This document shows positions 22,443 through 29,948 of a stretch of DNA of 29,948 nucleotides, one piece after another (the stretch's first letter is position 1; the number at the start of each line of letters is the position of its first letter). The stretch lies in NCBI GenBank assembly GCA_947625365.1, contig CANQNZ010000003.1, positions 1-29,948 of the forward strand, in the 5' to 3' direction. A program made the position numbers and the translations under genes. The DNA is from an uncultured Bacilli bacterium (GTDB lineage Bacteria; Bacillota_I; Bacilli_A; RF39; UBA660). The notes under the pieces were generated by a model. The model worked only from the letters and a program-made list of their open reading frames with translations, did not search any database and had not been told where the DNA came from.

Positions 22443-23433
22443 AAATCCAAACTCCATAAGTAATAGCAGCCATAGCTAAAAGTAATCCTACAACCCAGAA
22501 TACTTTAACAATGTCTTGCTCACTCCAGCCAATTTGCTCAAAGTGATGATGCAAAGGAGCCATCTTAAATATTTTTTTATTAAATTTACGAATAGATATA
22601 ATTTGTATCATTGAACTTAGAGTCTCAATAACAAATACACCACCTATTAATGGTAATGAAAGTTCGTGCCTTGTTAAAATAGCAATAGTGGCTAAAGCTC
22701 CACCTAGGGCTAAAGAACCCATATCTCCCATAAATACTTTAGCAGGATGGGTATTAAATAGTAAAAATCCTAATAAAGAACCAACTAATACAAAACAGAA
22801 TATAGCCATTTCTTGATTACCTTGCATCCAAGTCGTATTCCAAGATAAAAGTCCAAAGGCTAAAAAAGCAATTGCTGATAAGCCTCCTGCTAGGCCATCT
22901 AAACCATCAGTAATATTAACAGCATTAGATGTTCCAACAAGTAAGAACAAAATAAATAAACCAAAGCCCCAACCTAAAGGAATAATTAAGCCTAAAGATG
23001 TAATTTCAATTACAGATTTTCCTCCGTTTTTCATGAATATATAGAAAAAGATTATTGCAATAATTAATTGGCAAAAAAACTTAGTAGATATTTTGAGTCC
23101 TTTATTATTTTTATATTTAATTTTTAAATAATCATCTACAAATCCTAAAAGGGCATAAGATAGAAAGACAAAAATTAAAATTATTAAATTATGAGTTATA
23201 TCAATACTTCCTCTAAAATAGAGAAATATCAAAGATAATATTGTAGGAATAATAAAGATAAATCCCCCTAAAGTTGGTGTTCCATTTTTAGCTAAATGAC
23301 TTTTGCTAATTTTTAAACTAACCGTTTGTTTTGCATTTAATTTGCGAAGCCAAGGAATAATGACAATACCTGTTAAAATAGCAAGTACGAAACCTAACAT
23401 CATGGCCATTGTTGATTTGGCTAATATTAGCAT
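22441..23433 (-). CDS. mraY: Phospho-N-acetylmuramoyl-pentapeptide-transferase MraY
   Basis: MraY makes lipid I on the cytoplasmic membrane face, the first membrane step of murein synthesis. The 330-aa protein has about ten transmembrane helices and the family motifs GTPTLGG, FVDDYLK (the DD catalytic pair), NAVNITDGLDGLAGG, FMGDMGSLALGG and APLHHHFEQIGW. The length is normal. It follows the PBP gene by 88 bp with no visible terminator, so pbp-mraY is one operon, as in dcw clusters. Two TATAAT-like boxes lie in the gap, and AGGTG precedes the start. Together with the PBP and ftsW it shows the cell is walled. Confidence 0.97.
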   Translation of the reverse strand: MLILAKSTMAMMLGFVLAILTGIVIIPWLRKLNAKQTVSLKISKSHLAKNGTPTLGGFIFIIPTILSLIFLYFRGSIDITHNLIILIFVFLSYALLGFVDDYLKIKYKNNKGLKISTKFFCQLIIAIIFFYIFMKNGGKSVIEITSLGLIIPLGWGFGLFILFLLVGTSNAVNITDGLDGLAGGLSAIAFLAFGLLSWNTTWMQGNQEMAIFCFVLVGSLLGFLLFNTHPAKVFMGDMGSLALGGALATIAILTRHELSLPLIGGVFVIETLSSMIQIISIRKFNKKIFKMAPLHHHFEQIGWSEQDIVKVFWVVGLLLAMAAITYGVWI

Positions 23434-23521
23434 GAAAACACCTCGTCTTTCTACACCATTATACTACTAAAATTATAAGCATTTATATGTGAATTTATAA
23501 CAATTTACATTTTTTTACATA

Positions 23522-25426
23522 TTATCCTAATAATAATTTTACCGTACTTCCTTCTTTAACAAATATTCCGGGATTAGGAGAAGAATAAACAACCGTATCG
23601 CCACTACCTGAATATTCAACTTTAAAGCCCTTTAATAAACTATTTGCTTCCTTAATACTTTTACCAACAGCATTTGGCAAAATAACATATTTAGTATCTA
23701 AATAATTATATTCTTTAGGCATTCCCTCACTATCTGGTTTTATCCCTAATATATTGATGGCATCTGTAAGTACATTTTTAGCAATCGGTGCAGATACTGT
23801 ACCACCGTATTGAACAACGCCTTGGGGATGGTCCACTGCTACATAGACAACTATTTCTGGATTATCCGCTGGCATAAAACCGATAAAAGATAATATATAA
23901 TTGCCACTCATATAATGACCGTCTTGAACCTTTTGCGCCGTACCTGTTTTACCTCCAACTCGATAATTTTCAATATAAGCATTTCGTCCACTACCATTAG
24001 CTACGACACTTTCTAAAGCGTGTCTAACCAAAGCAGATGTATCTTCACTAATTACCTGAGCTTCTTTATTAGGGACATTAGATTTAATAACAGAGTTAGT
24101 TTCCGGCTCTAGCATACTTTCTACTATATAAGGAGTATATAAAGAACCCCCATTTATTGCAGCACTAACTGCTTTTACTTGTTGAATAGGAGTAACAGAA
24201 ATTCCCTGCCCAAAACTAGTTGTAGCTAATTCTACCGGTCCTACATTTTCTGTTTTAAATAATATTCCACTAGACTCTCCATTTAAATCTATCCCTGTTT
24301 TTTCACCAAAGCCAAATTTATGAATATACTCATACAATTTAGTCTTACCTAATTTCTGTCCCATTACTACAAAACCGGGATTACAAGAATTTTCTACCAC
24401 CTGTAAAAACGTTTGAGTGCCATGTCCTCCCGCTTTCCAACATTTTATTCTTGCTCCCTCAACCGTAATAGAGCCACCATCGGTAAACTTATCTTCAAAC
24501 AGATTTATCGTCTGCTCCTCAATTGATGCCGTTAAAGTTATTATCTTAAACGTACTACCTGGTTCATAAGTCATCCAAATAGGTAAATTTCGATTTATTG
24601 TTTCATTATCATAATCTTCATAATGATTAGGGTCAAAATTAGGACGAGAAGACATACCTAAAATCTCTCCTGTATTAGGGTTCATAGCTATGATTAAAGC
24701 ATGCTCTGGACTATATTTACTTACGACATTGTCTAATTCTCTTTCAATAGCTTGTTGAATATCTAAATCAATAGTTAATGCGATATTTACTCCCGCTTGC
24801 GGTTTTTCATAAACTTCCGTAAGTTCTAATTTATTTCCTTTACCATCACTAAAATATTTGATTGCTCCATCACTACCCGTTAAATAATCATTATATTCTA
24901 GCTCTATACCGGAAAGTCCTTGATTGTCAATTCCTACATAACCTAAAACATGAGAAAGTAAATTTCCATAAGGATAATATCTTTTAGACTCTTTTACTAA
25001 ATAAACTCCGTCTAATTTTAAATTATCTATTTTTTCCGCAGTTTCATAATTTAATTGTCTTCCTTCCGGATGAACTCTTTCTATAGAAGTCTTTTTATAA
25101 ACATGTTTATCCATTTTTTCTTTGCTTATTTCCAAAATTTCTGCTAATTTAGAAGAAGTTTCATCTTTATCCTTAATTTGATTTGGTATTAAAACTAAAG
25201 ATGTAGTGGTAATATTAGTAGCCAGTTCTTTTCCATTGCGGTCAGTTATAATTCCTCTATCTGCAGTTATAGGTAAATTACGACTCCATAAAGACTCAGC
25301 TAGCTCATTTAAATCATCATACTTAAATACTTGAATATAAAAAACTCTTACAATTATAAAAATAAATAGAATTAAAGTTATTAAAAAAACATAACGAACT
25401 CTAGTATGAATATTATTTTGAAACAT
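23522..25426 (-). CDS. Division-type penicillin-binding protein with PASTA domain (PBP2B/SpoVD-like)
   Basis: A monofunctional transpeptidase that cross-links septal murein with FtsW. The 634-aa protein has one N-terminal membrane anchor (about 12-31), a PBP dimerisation domain (about 50-210) and a transpeptidase domain with the active serine in STFK (291-294), SCN (347-349) and KTG (493-495). A single C-terminal PASTA domain follows (about 575-634). That matches PBP2B/SpoVD of Gram-positives. AGGTG precedes the ATG. It shares a transcript with mraY. The partner SEDS protein in this window is the split ftsW. Confidence 0.95.
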   Translation of the reverse strand: MFQNNIHTRVRYVFLITLILFIFIIVRVFYIQVFKYDDLNELAESLWSRNLPITADRGIITDRNGKELATNITTTSLVLIPNQIKDKDETSSKLAEILEISKEKMDKHVYKKTSIERVHPEGRQLNYETAEKIDNLKLDGVYLVKESKRYYPYGNLLSHVLGYVGIDNQGLSGIELEYNDYLTGSDGAIKYFSDGKGNKLELTEVYEKPQAGVNIALTIDLDIQQAIERELDNVVSKYSPEHALIIAMNPNTGEILGMSSRPNFDPNHYEDYDNETINRNLPIWMTYEPGSTFKIITLTASIEEQTINLFEDKFTDGGSITVEGARIKCWKAGGHGTQTFLQVVENSCNPGFVVMGQKLGKTKLYEYIHKFGFGEKTGIDLNGESSGILFKTENVGPVELATTSFGQGISVTPIQQVKAVSAAINGGSLYTPYIVESMLEPETNSVIKSNVPNKEAQVISEDTSALVRHALESVVANGSGRNAYIENYRVGGKTGTAQKVQDGHYMSGNYILSFIGFMPADNPEIVVYVAVDHPQGVVQYGGTVSAPIAKNVLTDAINILGIKPDSEGMPKEYNYLDTKYVILPNAVGKSIKEANSLLKGFKVEYSGSGDTVVYSSPNPGIFVKEGSTVKLLLG

Positions 25427-25454
25427 TATCTTTCACCTAGAAAAGTATATGCAA

Positions 25455-25493
25455 ATAAAAAAAGAATTAAAATATAATCCTTTCATTTTAATT
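25455..25493 (-). terminator. Terminator of hisS
   Basis: Nine-base arms (AATTAAAAT/ATTTTAATT) with an 11-nt loop are followed by CTTTTTTT on the minus strand. It includes the hisS stop codon, so hisS and pbp are separate transcripts. Confidence 0.75.
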
Positions 25494-26729
25494 AATTTCT
25501 TTGTCATTTAAAAATATTTTATAATTATTTTGAGTAAGTACATCAATTTGATGCTTTGTATTTTTAGCTCTAACTAAAACATTCACAATATCTCCTTTAG
25601 CTCTTAGTTTTTGAGCTTTAATTAAAATATTACTTTTTTCTTCTAAAGAGATATTACTATCCATAATTAAGGCATATTTATTTTTAGCACTAGGAACTTC
25701 ATAATTTTGTTCCATTAAAATATCAATAAGTCTTTCAAAACCAATTGAAAAACCACAAGCTGGGACATTAAGATTAGCATATTTACCAATCATTTCATCA
25801 TAACGTCCTCCCCCACCTAAGCTTCCTTTATAATCTTGCACAATTATTTCAAAAATAGGTCCAGTATAATAACCCATACCACGGACTAAAGTTGGTTCAA
25901 ATTCAATATTAACTTGATTTACCTTCTTAGAAATATTAATAATATCTATTAAATTATCAATAACTTCTTTATCTAAATATTCCTGACTTATTTGCTCACA
26001 AAATTGTAAAACATCTATTGATTTAGTTTTATATAAATCTAAGTACTTATTAACCAGCTTTTCGGCAAAGCCATTATTAATCAGTTCTTCTTTTACTCCC
26101 TCTAAACCAATTTTATCCATCTTATCTAAAGATATAAATATAGAGTTACAATCTTCTTCTTTAAATCCACAAGCTAATACAAAAGCTTTTAATATACGAC
26201 GGTCATTAATAATTATTTTATAATTTTTAAGACCAATGGCATTTAATAAATGAGATGTAGCCGCAATTAGTTCCATTTCCGCCAGATTAGATTTTTCCCC
26301 TAAAATATCTATATCACATTGAACAAATTGTCTAAATCTTCCTTTTTGAGGACGGTCTGCTCGCCAAACATTGCCAATTTGTAAAGCTTTAAAAGGACTA
26401 TCTAATAAACTAGCATTATTAGCATAATAACGAGATAAGGGAACAGTTAAATCATATCTTAATCCAGAATCTACTAAGTCACTAGCTTCTTTAGCACTAG
26501 CTAAATCTAACTTTTCTCCCCTTTTTAATATTTTAAAAATTAATTTCTCATTTTCTCCCCCTTCTTTATTGGCAATATTTTCAATATGTTCAACACAAGG
26601 GGTCTCTACTCTTTTAAAACCATACAAAGAATATATATTATCTATTTTACTTATAATATATTCTCTTAATTCAACTTCTTTTGGTAAAATATCTCTCATC
26701 CCTTTAGTTGGGGTCTTTATAAAAGCCAT
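25488..26729 (-). CDS. hisS: Histidyl-tRNA synthetase
   Basis: A class II synthetase that charges tRNA-His with histidine. The 413-aa protein has motif 1 near KTPTKGMRDILP, motif 2 RADRPQKGRFRQFVQCDID, the histidine-A region GGGGRYDEMIG and motif 3 CGFSIGFERL. The C-terminal anticodon-binding domain (about 325-413) is present. The start has AAAGGAG upstream. The short leader after the preceding small-gene terminator has no room for a T-box, so control appears to be constitutive. The assignment is secure. Confidence 0.97.
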   Translation of the reverse strand: MAFIKTPTKGMRDILPKEVELREYIISKIDNIYSLYGFKRVETPCVEHIENIANKEGGENEKLIFKILKRGEKLDLASAKEASDLVDSGLRYDLTVPLSRYYANNASLLDSPFKALQIGNVWRADRPQKGRFRQFVQCDIDILGEKSNLAEMELIAATSHLLNAIGLKNYKIIINDRRILKAFVLACGFKEEDCNSIFISLDKMDKIGLEGVKEELINNGFAEKLVNKYLDLYKTKSIDVLQFCEQISQEYLDKEVIDNLIDIINISKKVNQVNIEFEPTLVRGMGYYTGPIFEIIVQDYKGSLGGGGRYDEMIGKYANLNVPACGFSIGFERLIDILMEQNYEVPSAKNKYALIMDSNISLEEKSNILIKAQKLRAKGDIVNVLVRAKNTKHQIDVLTQNNYKIFLNDKEIN

Positions 26730-26744
26730 ATTTTCACTCCTTTA

Positions 26745-26771
26745 TTAAAAAATACCATCTTTAAAATGGCA
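26745..26771 (-). terminator. Terminator after the 39-aa gene
   Basis: A TGCCAT/ATGGTA stem with a 7-nt loop is followed by TTTTTTAAT on the minus strand, directly after the small ORF. It could also act as a leader attenuator of hisS. Confidence 0.6.
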
Positions 26772-26891
26772 TTATTTTGCAGATTTTTTCTTTTTATCTA
26801 AATTTTTATTAACAAGTTTTACTTTAACACCACGTACTGTGCCAAACATCTTTTTTACCCCTTTTGGTAAATTTGCTTTATAAGTTCTCAT
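26772..26891 (-). CDS. Unrecognised 39-aa basic protein
   Basis: A short frame starting MRTYKANLPKG and ending KKKKSAK, with 15 Lys or Arg and only one acidic residue. It has a strong ribosome site (GGGAGG, about 6 bp before the ATG), a TATAAT box about 40 bp upstream and a terminator right after the stop. These make it a convincing gene although it is too short for most ORF callers. The composition resembles small ribosomal proteins or RNA-binding peptides, but I do not recognise a family. Its position beside hisS suggests a translation role, which is inference. Confidence 0.7.
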   Translation of the reverse strand: MRTYKANLPKGVKKMFGTVRGVKVKLVNKNLDKKKKSAK

Positions 26892-27010
26892 AATGCACCT
26901 CCCTCAAGTAAGTCAAATAAATTATACCATGATTTTTTTAAAAAGCTAGTATTTTTTGACATTTTACCTTTCTACATCTTATTTCATGATATAATTATGG
27001 TGGTGATTTT

Positions 27011-28207
27011 ATGAACGTTTGTGTTATTGGCGCCGGGGCTTCGGGCCTTACAGCAGCTATTATCGCCGCTCGAAATAATAATAATGTTTTTATTTTAGAA
27101 CGCAATAATAAAAGTGGCAAAAAAATTTTATTAACTGGTAATGGACGTTGTAACTATTGGAATGAAAATCAAAGTTTAGATTATTATCATTCGAAAGATA
27201 AAGCTATATTAAAGACGATTTATGATAAGCAAAAAGATAAAGTATTAGATTTTTTTACTTCTATAGGTATTATCCCTAAGATTAAAAATGGTTATTACTA
27301 TCCTTATTCTAATCAAGCTAGTAGTATTTTAAGTGCTTTATTAACTGAAGCTCATAAACTTAAGATTAAAATTTATTATGAGCAGTATGTTACAGATATT
27401 TACAAGAAAGATGATTTTACTATAGTATGTGATAATAATACTTATAAAGCAGATAAAGTAATTCTGGCTACAGGTTCTAAAGCATATCCTAAAACAGGAA
27501 GTGATGGCAACGGTTATAATATTGCCCAAAATTTAGGCCACAATCTTATTCCCGTTTTACCTTCTTTATGTTCATTAATCGGCCAAGATACTTATTATAA
27601 AGATTGGGAAGGAGTTAGAAGTGAGGTTGTTATTACGCTTAGACAAAATTCCAAAATAATAAAAAAAGAAAAAGGAGAAATTCAATTTACAAAACAAGGT
27701 ATAAGTGGCATTTGTGTATTTAATTTAAGCGGGCAAATTGCTAAAGGATTAAAGCAAGGTTTTAAAGAAGAAGTATTAATTAATTTCGTCCCTTGGTGTC
27801 AAGATTTTACTTTATGGATGAAAGAGCAAACGAAAAAACTAAAAAATTATACTTTAAAAGAAATAATGAATGGCTTTTTAAATTATAAATTAGTAAATTT
27901 AATTTTCAAATTAGCTCAATTACCTGAAAATTGTTATTGGGATGATATTAACCAAAATAAAGTTACTGATTTACTGACAGATTTTAAATTTGTAGTTAAG
28001 GAAACAAATAGCTTTGATAATGCTCAAGTTTGTAGTGGTGGTGTCCCTTTGGGTGAGTTATCACCTACTTTAGAAAGTCAGAAAGTTAAAGGCCTATTTT
28101 TTAGCGGCGAAATTCTTGATGTTGATGGTGACTGTGGCGGATACAATTTAGGCTTTGCCTGGATGAGCGGTATACTTGCAGGTGAAAGTGTGAATAAAAA
28201 TGATTAG
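27011..28207 (+). CDS. BaiN/HI0933-type FAD oxidoreductase
   Basis: The 398-aa NAD(P)/FAD-dependent flavoprotein has the dinucleotide motif VIGAGASGLTAA (about 5-16), the signature KILLTGNGRCNYWN and the C-terminal GDCGGYNLGFAWMSG. Members include HI0933 and BaiN; physiological substrates are mostly unknown. The start is preceded by GGTGGTG, and TATAAT lies about 30 bp upstream with no strong -35. It is transcribed divergently from the small basic gene. The downstream flavoprotein overlaps it by eight bases (ATGATTAG), so they are coupled. Confidence 0.92.
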   Translation: MNVCVIGAGASGLTAAIIAARNNNNVFILERNNKSGKKILLTGNGRCNYWNENQSLDYYHSKDKAILKTIYDKQKDKVLDFFTSIGIIPKIKNGYYYPYSNQASSILSALLTEAHKLKIKIYYEQYVTDIYKKDDFTIVCDNNTYKADKVILATGSKAYPKTGSDGNGYNIAQNLGHNLIPVLPSLCSLIGQDTYYKDWEGVRSEVVITLRQNSKIIKKEKGEIQFTKQGISGICVFNLSGQIAKGLKQGFKEEVLINFVPWCQDFTLWMKEQTKKLKNYTLKEIMNGFLNYKLVNLIFKLAQLPENCYWDDINQNKVTDLLTDFKFVVKETNSFDNAQVCSGGVPLGELSPTLESQKVKGLFFSGEILDVDGDCGGYNLGFAWMSGILAGESVNKND

Positions 28208-29783
28208 AATTACGCAAGTTAAAATTCTCGTAACCTTAGACAATCAAACTTACCGTTTAAATAAAATAGCTAAGCTGTTAAATGTAACATCAAAAGAGAT
28301 ATTAGATGTTAAAATTATTAAAAAATCAATTGATGCTCGAGACAAAAAACAGATTTTCTTTGTTTATAATTTGGATATAGCTTTAAAAAATGAAGAAGAT
28401 ATTTTAAGAAAAAAGCAAAGTGCTACTATTTATAAATCCCCAAGTGAAATATATATACCTCCTAAACAAGGCACTCAAAAATTAAAAAATGATATTATAA
28501 TTGTAGGTAGTGGTCCCGCGGGTTTATTTGCTGCTTACATGCTAAGTGAGCAAGGCTATCACCCTCTTATTATCGAGCGTGGACAAAAAATTGAAGACAG
28601 AGTAAAAGATGTCAATAAGTTTTGGCAGGATAATATTTTAAACCCCGAAAGTAATGTCCAATTTGGCGAAGGTGGAGCAGGAACCTTCTCAGATGGGAAG
28701 CTAAATACTCTTGTTAAGGATAAAAGATTTATTGGTAAAAAAGTTTTTGAAATTTTTGTTGCTTGTGGGGCTCCAAAAGAAATTATGTATGAGCAAAAGC
28801 CTCACATTGGAACCGATATTTTAAGAAAAGTCATTGTAAACATGCGCAATAAAATTATACAAATGGGTGGTAAATTTTTATATAATACTAAACTAACTAA
28901 TTTAGTTATTAAAAATAATCAATTAACAAAAATTGAAGTTAATCATAAGAAATTAATAGAATGCGAAAATCTTATTTTAGCTATCGGTCATTCCGCTCGC
29001 GATACTTTTAAGATGCTAGATGCTAATAAGTTAAAGATGGAAGCTAAACCTTTTGCTGTTGGAATTAGAATAATTCATAATCAAAATCTCATAAATGAAA
29101 GTCAATATGGACAATTTGCCTCCCTTCTTCCCCCTGCAAGCTACAAGCTTACTTACACTACTAAAGAAAATAGAGGTGTTTATACTTTTTGCATGTGTCC
29201 CGGTGGATATGTTGTTAATGCCTCTAGTCAAAAGGGCATGATAGCTATTAATGGAATGAGTAATTACCAAAGGGAAAGTCAAAAAGCTAATAGTGCCATT
29301 ATTGTTACTATCACCCCTCAAGATTTTGGAACTAAACCTTTAGACGGTCTAAAATTTCAACAATCACTAGAACAAAAAGCATATGAGCTTGGAAATGGTG
29401 CTATTCCCCTTTTAACCTATCAAGAATTTAAAAATCAAAAACTTAATGCTCAAAATATTGTTATTAATGAAATTAAAGGCTTATATCATAAAGCAGATAT
29501 TACCCAAATTTTTCCCACTTATATTGTTAATTCTTTATATGAAGGTATTGAAAATTTTGGTAAAAAAATTAAAGGCTTTAACAATGATGATGTCATTTTA
29601 GCTGCTGTTGAAAGCCGTACATCTTCTCCTGTTCGAATTTTACGCAATACAGATTACGAAGCCAACATTAACGGAATTTATCCATGTGGTGAGGGGGCAG
29701 GTTACGCCGGTGGTATTACAACATCAGCTATTGATGGCGTTAAAGTAGCCGAAGCCTTAATCTCTAAATATAACCCAAAATAA
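28200..29783 (+). CDS. COG2509-type FAD-dependent dehydrogenase
   Basis: The 527-aa flavoprotein of the uncharacterised FAD-dependent dehydrogenase family (COG2509) has an N-terminal extension of about 95 residues of alpha/beta type, then IIIVGSGPAGLFAAYML (about 98-114), VQFGEGGAGTFSDGKL, CMCPGGYVVNASS, ESRTSSPVRILR and YPCGEGAGYAGGI. The length is normal for the family. The function is unknown; oxidoreduction with FAD is all that can be claimed. It overlaps the preceding flavoprotein gene. A strong terminator follows, so the two genes form the full operon. Confidence 0.92.
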   Translation: MIRITQVKILVTLDNQTYRLNKIAKLLNVTSKEILDVKIIKKSIDARDKKQIFFVYNLDIALKNEEDILRKKQSATIYKSPSEIYIPPKQGTQKLKNDIIIVGSGPAGLFAAYMLSEQGYHPLIIERGQKIEDRVKDVNKFWQDNILNPESNVQFGEGGAGTFSDGKLNTLVKDKRFIGKKVFEIFVACGAPKEIMYEQKPHIGTDILRKVIVNMRNKIIQMGGKFLYNTKLTNLVIKNNQLTKIEVNHKKLIECENLILAIGHSARDTFKMLDANKLKMEAKPFAVGIRIIHNQNLINESQYGQFASLLPPASYKLTYTTKENRGVYTFCMCPGGYVVNASSQKGMIAINGMSNYQRESQKANSAIIVTITPQDFGTKPLDGLKFQQSLEQKAYELGNGAIPLLTYQEFKNQKLNAQNIVINEIKGLYHKADITQIFPTYIVNSLYEGIENFGKKIKGFNNDDVILAAVESRTSSPVRILRNTDYEANINGIYPCGEGAGYAGGITTSAIDGVKVAEALISKYNPK

Positions 29784-29807
29784 AAAAGAGTAATCTCTTT
29801 TTTTATT
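29783..29807. terminator. Bidirectional terminator
   Basis: AAAAAGAG and CTCTTTTT arms around TAAT, with T-rich tracts on both strands, lie between the converging flavoprotein operon and the gene at 29808. Confidence 0.75.
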
Positions 29808-29948
29808 TTAATTAATTAGCGAATTTAATTCACTTAGTGTCATTCCTAAACTATTACATATAATGCTTTTGGATATTCCATCTTTTAAAAGGTTTATAGC
29901 ATTATCACGTTTATTTTGCATTATTCCTTTTGTCATTCCTTCTTCAAT
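29808..29948 (-). CDS. C-terminal end of an Rpn/PD-(D/E)XK nuclease-family protein (partial)
   Basis: The last 46 residues of a minus-strand gene enter from the window edge: IEEGMTKGIMQNKRDNAINL, then a LLKDGISKSII helix and LGMTLSELNSLIN, then TAA. The pattern of repeated EEG.xKGI followed by an AINLLK helix and a small helix-turn-helix-like LSELN end is typical of the tail of Rpn/transposase-31 recombination-promoting nucleases. Such genes are multicopy in many gut bacteria. The catalytic part lies outside the window, so it may be intact or a remnant. Confidence 0.7.
   Translation of the reverse strand: MEEGMTKGIMQNKRDNAINLLKDGISKSIICNSLGMTLSELNSLIN

Noticed and set aside
26730..26771. T-box or other amino-acid riboswitch upstream of hisS
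   Set aside because: Only about 40 bp separate the gene from the preceding small ORF. They hold a simple terminator hairpin with no T-box sequence.
29031..29321. Minus-strand frame within the COG2509 gene
   Set aside because: It is antisense to conserved FAD-dehydrogenase coding sequence and has no start signals or family resemblance.
1..29948. tRNA, rRNA or CRISPR arrays
   Set aside because: I saw no cloverleaf-like conserved blocks, no rRNA signatures, and no regularly spaced repeat-spacer pattern on either strand.

Overview
The window looks like chromosome from an AT-rich, walled, uncultivated Bacilli-type bacterium of the RF39/Erysipelotrichales/Acholeplasmatales neighbourhood. This rests on very low GC, AGGAGG-type ribosome binding sites, compact housekeeping genes (nusG, secE, hisS) and a murein and division set (PBP2B-like transpeptidase, mraY, ftsW). 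TGA reads as stop and TGG as Trp, so the code looks standard. The taxon is an inference from gene content only. Nearly all genes lie on the minus strand; only two flavoprotein genes at the right end are on plus.

Layout. 1-6490: nusG (partial) and secE; a membrane/coiled-coil protein next to a divergent ClpC-like AAA+ unfoldase; an AAA ATPase/DUF4143 gene whose promoter sits between two identical palindromes and whose unit is bracketed by 28-bp direct repeats; a NUDIX hydrolase; and an ORF6N-domain protein. 6491-17792: ftsW, split in two. 17860-26891: an Hpt-REC protein and a hybrid histidine kinase, PlsC, a zinc-dependent phospholipase-C-like protein, MraY, a PASTA-tailed PBP, HisS and an unrecognised 39-aa basic protein. 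27011-29783 (+): two overlapping FAD oxidoreductase genes. 29808-29948 (-): the C-terminal tail of an Rpn/PD-(D/E)XK-type protein.

The main discovery is a 10,213-bp integrated element inside ftsW. The ORF at 16773-17792 encodes FtsW up to VTGV and then runs into six foreign residues and a stop. The missing end (TLPFLSYGGSS and the last membrane segment) lies 10 kb away at 6491-6587. Joining the two at a shared ACTCCC core restores an in-frame 362-codon ftsW exactly. A large serine recombinase lies 67 bp inside the left core and is the obvious integrase.

The cargo is neither phage-like nor conjugative. It forms two transcription units: greA-like-lysR, then thymidylate-kinase-like, a second greA-like gene, U32 peptidase-like, methyltransferase, viperin/MoaA-type radical SAM enzyme, methyltransferase and CYTH triphosphate enzyme. 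A LysR-type T-N11-A box is centred about 63 bp upstream of the predicted start of the second unit. A radical SAM enzyme resembling viperin, a nucleotide kinase, a triphosphate-tunnel enzyme and two RNA-polymerase secondary-channel factors together suggest a nucleotide- or RNA-polymerase-directed system. One hypothesis is production of modified nucleotides with Gre factors giving self-protection. The gene families are readable in the sequence; the joint function is inference.
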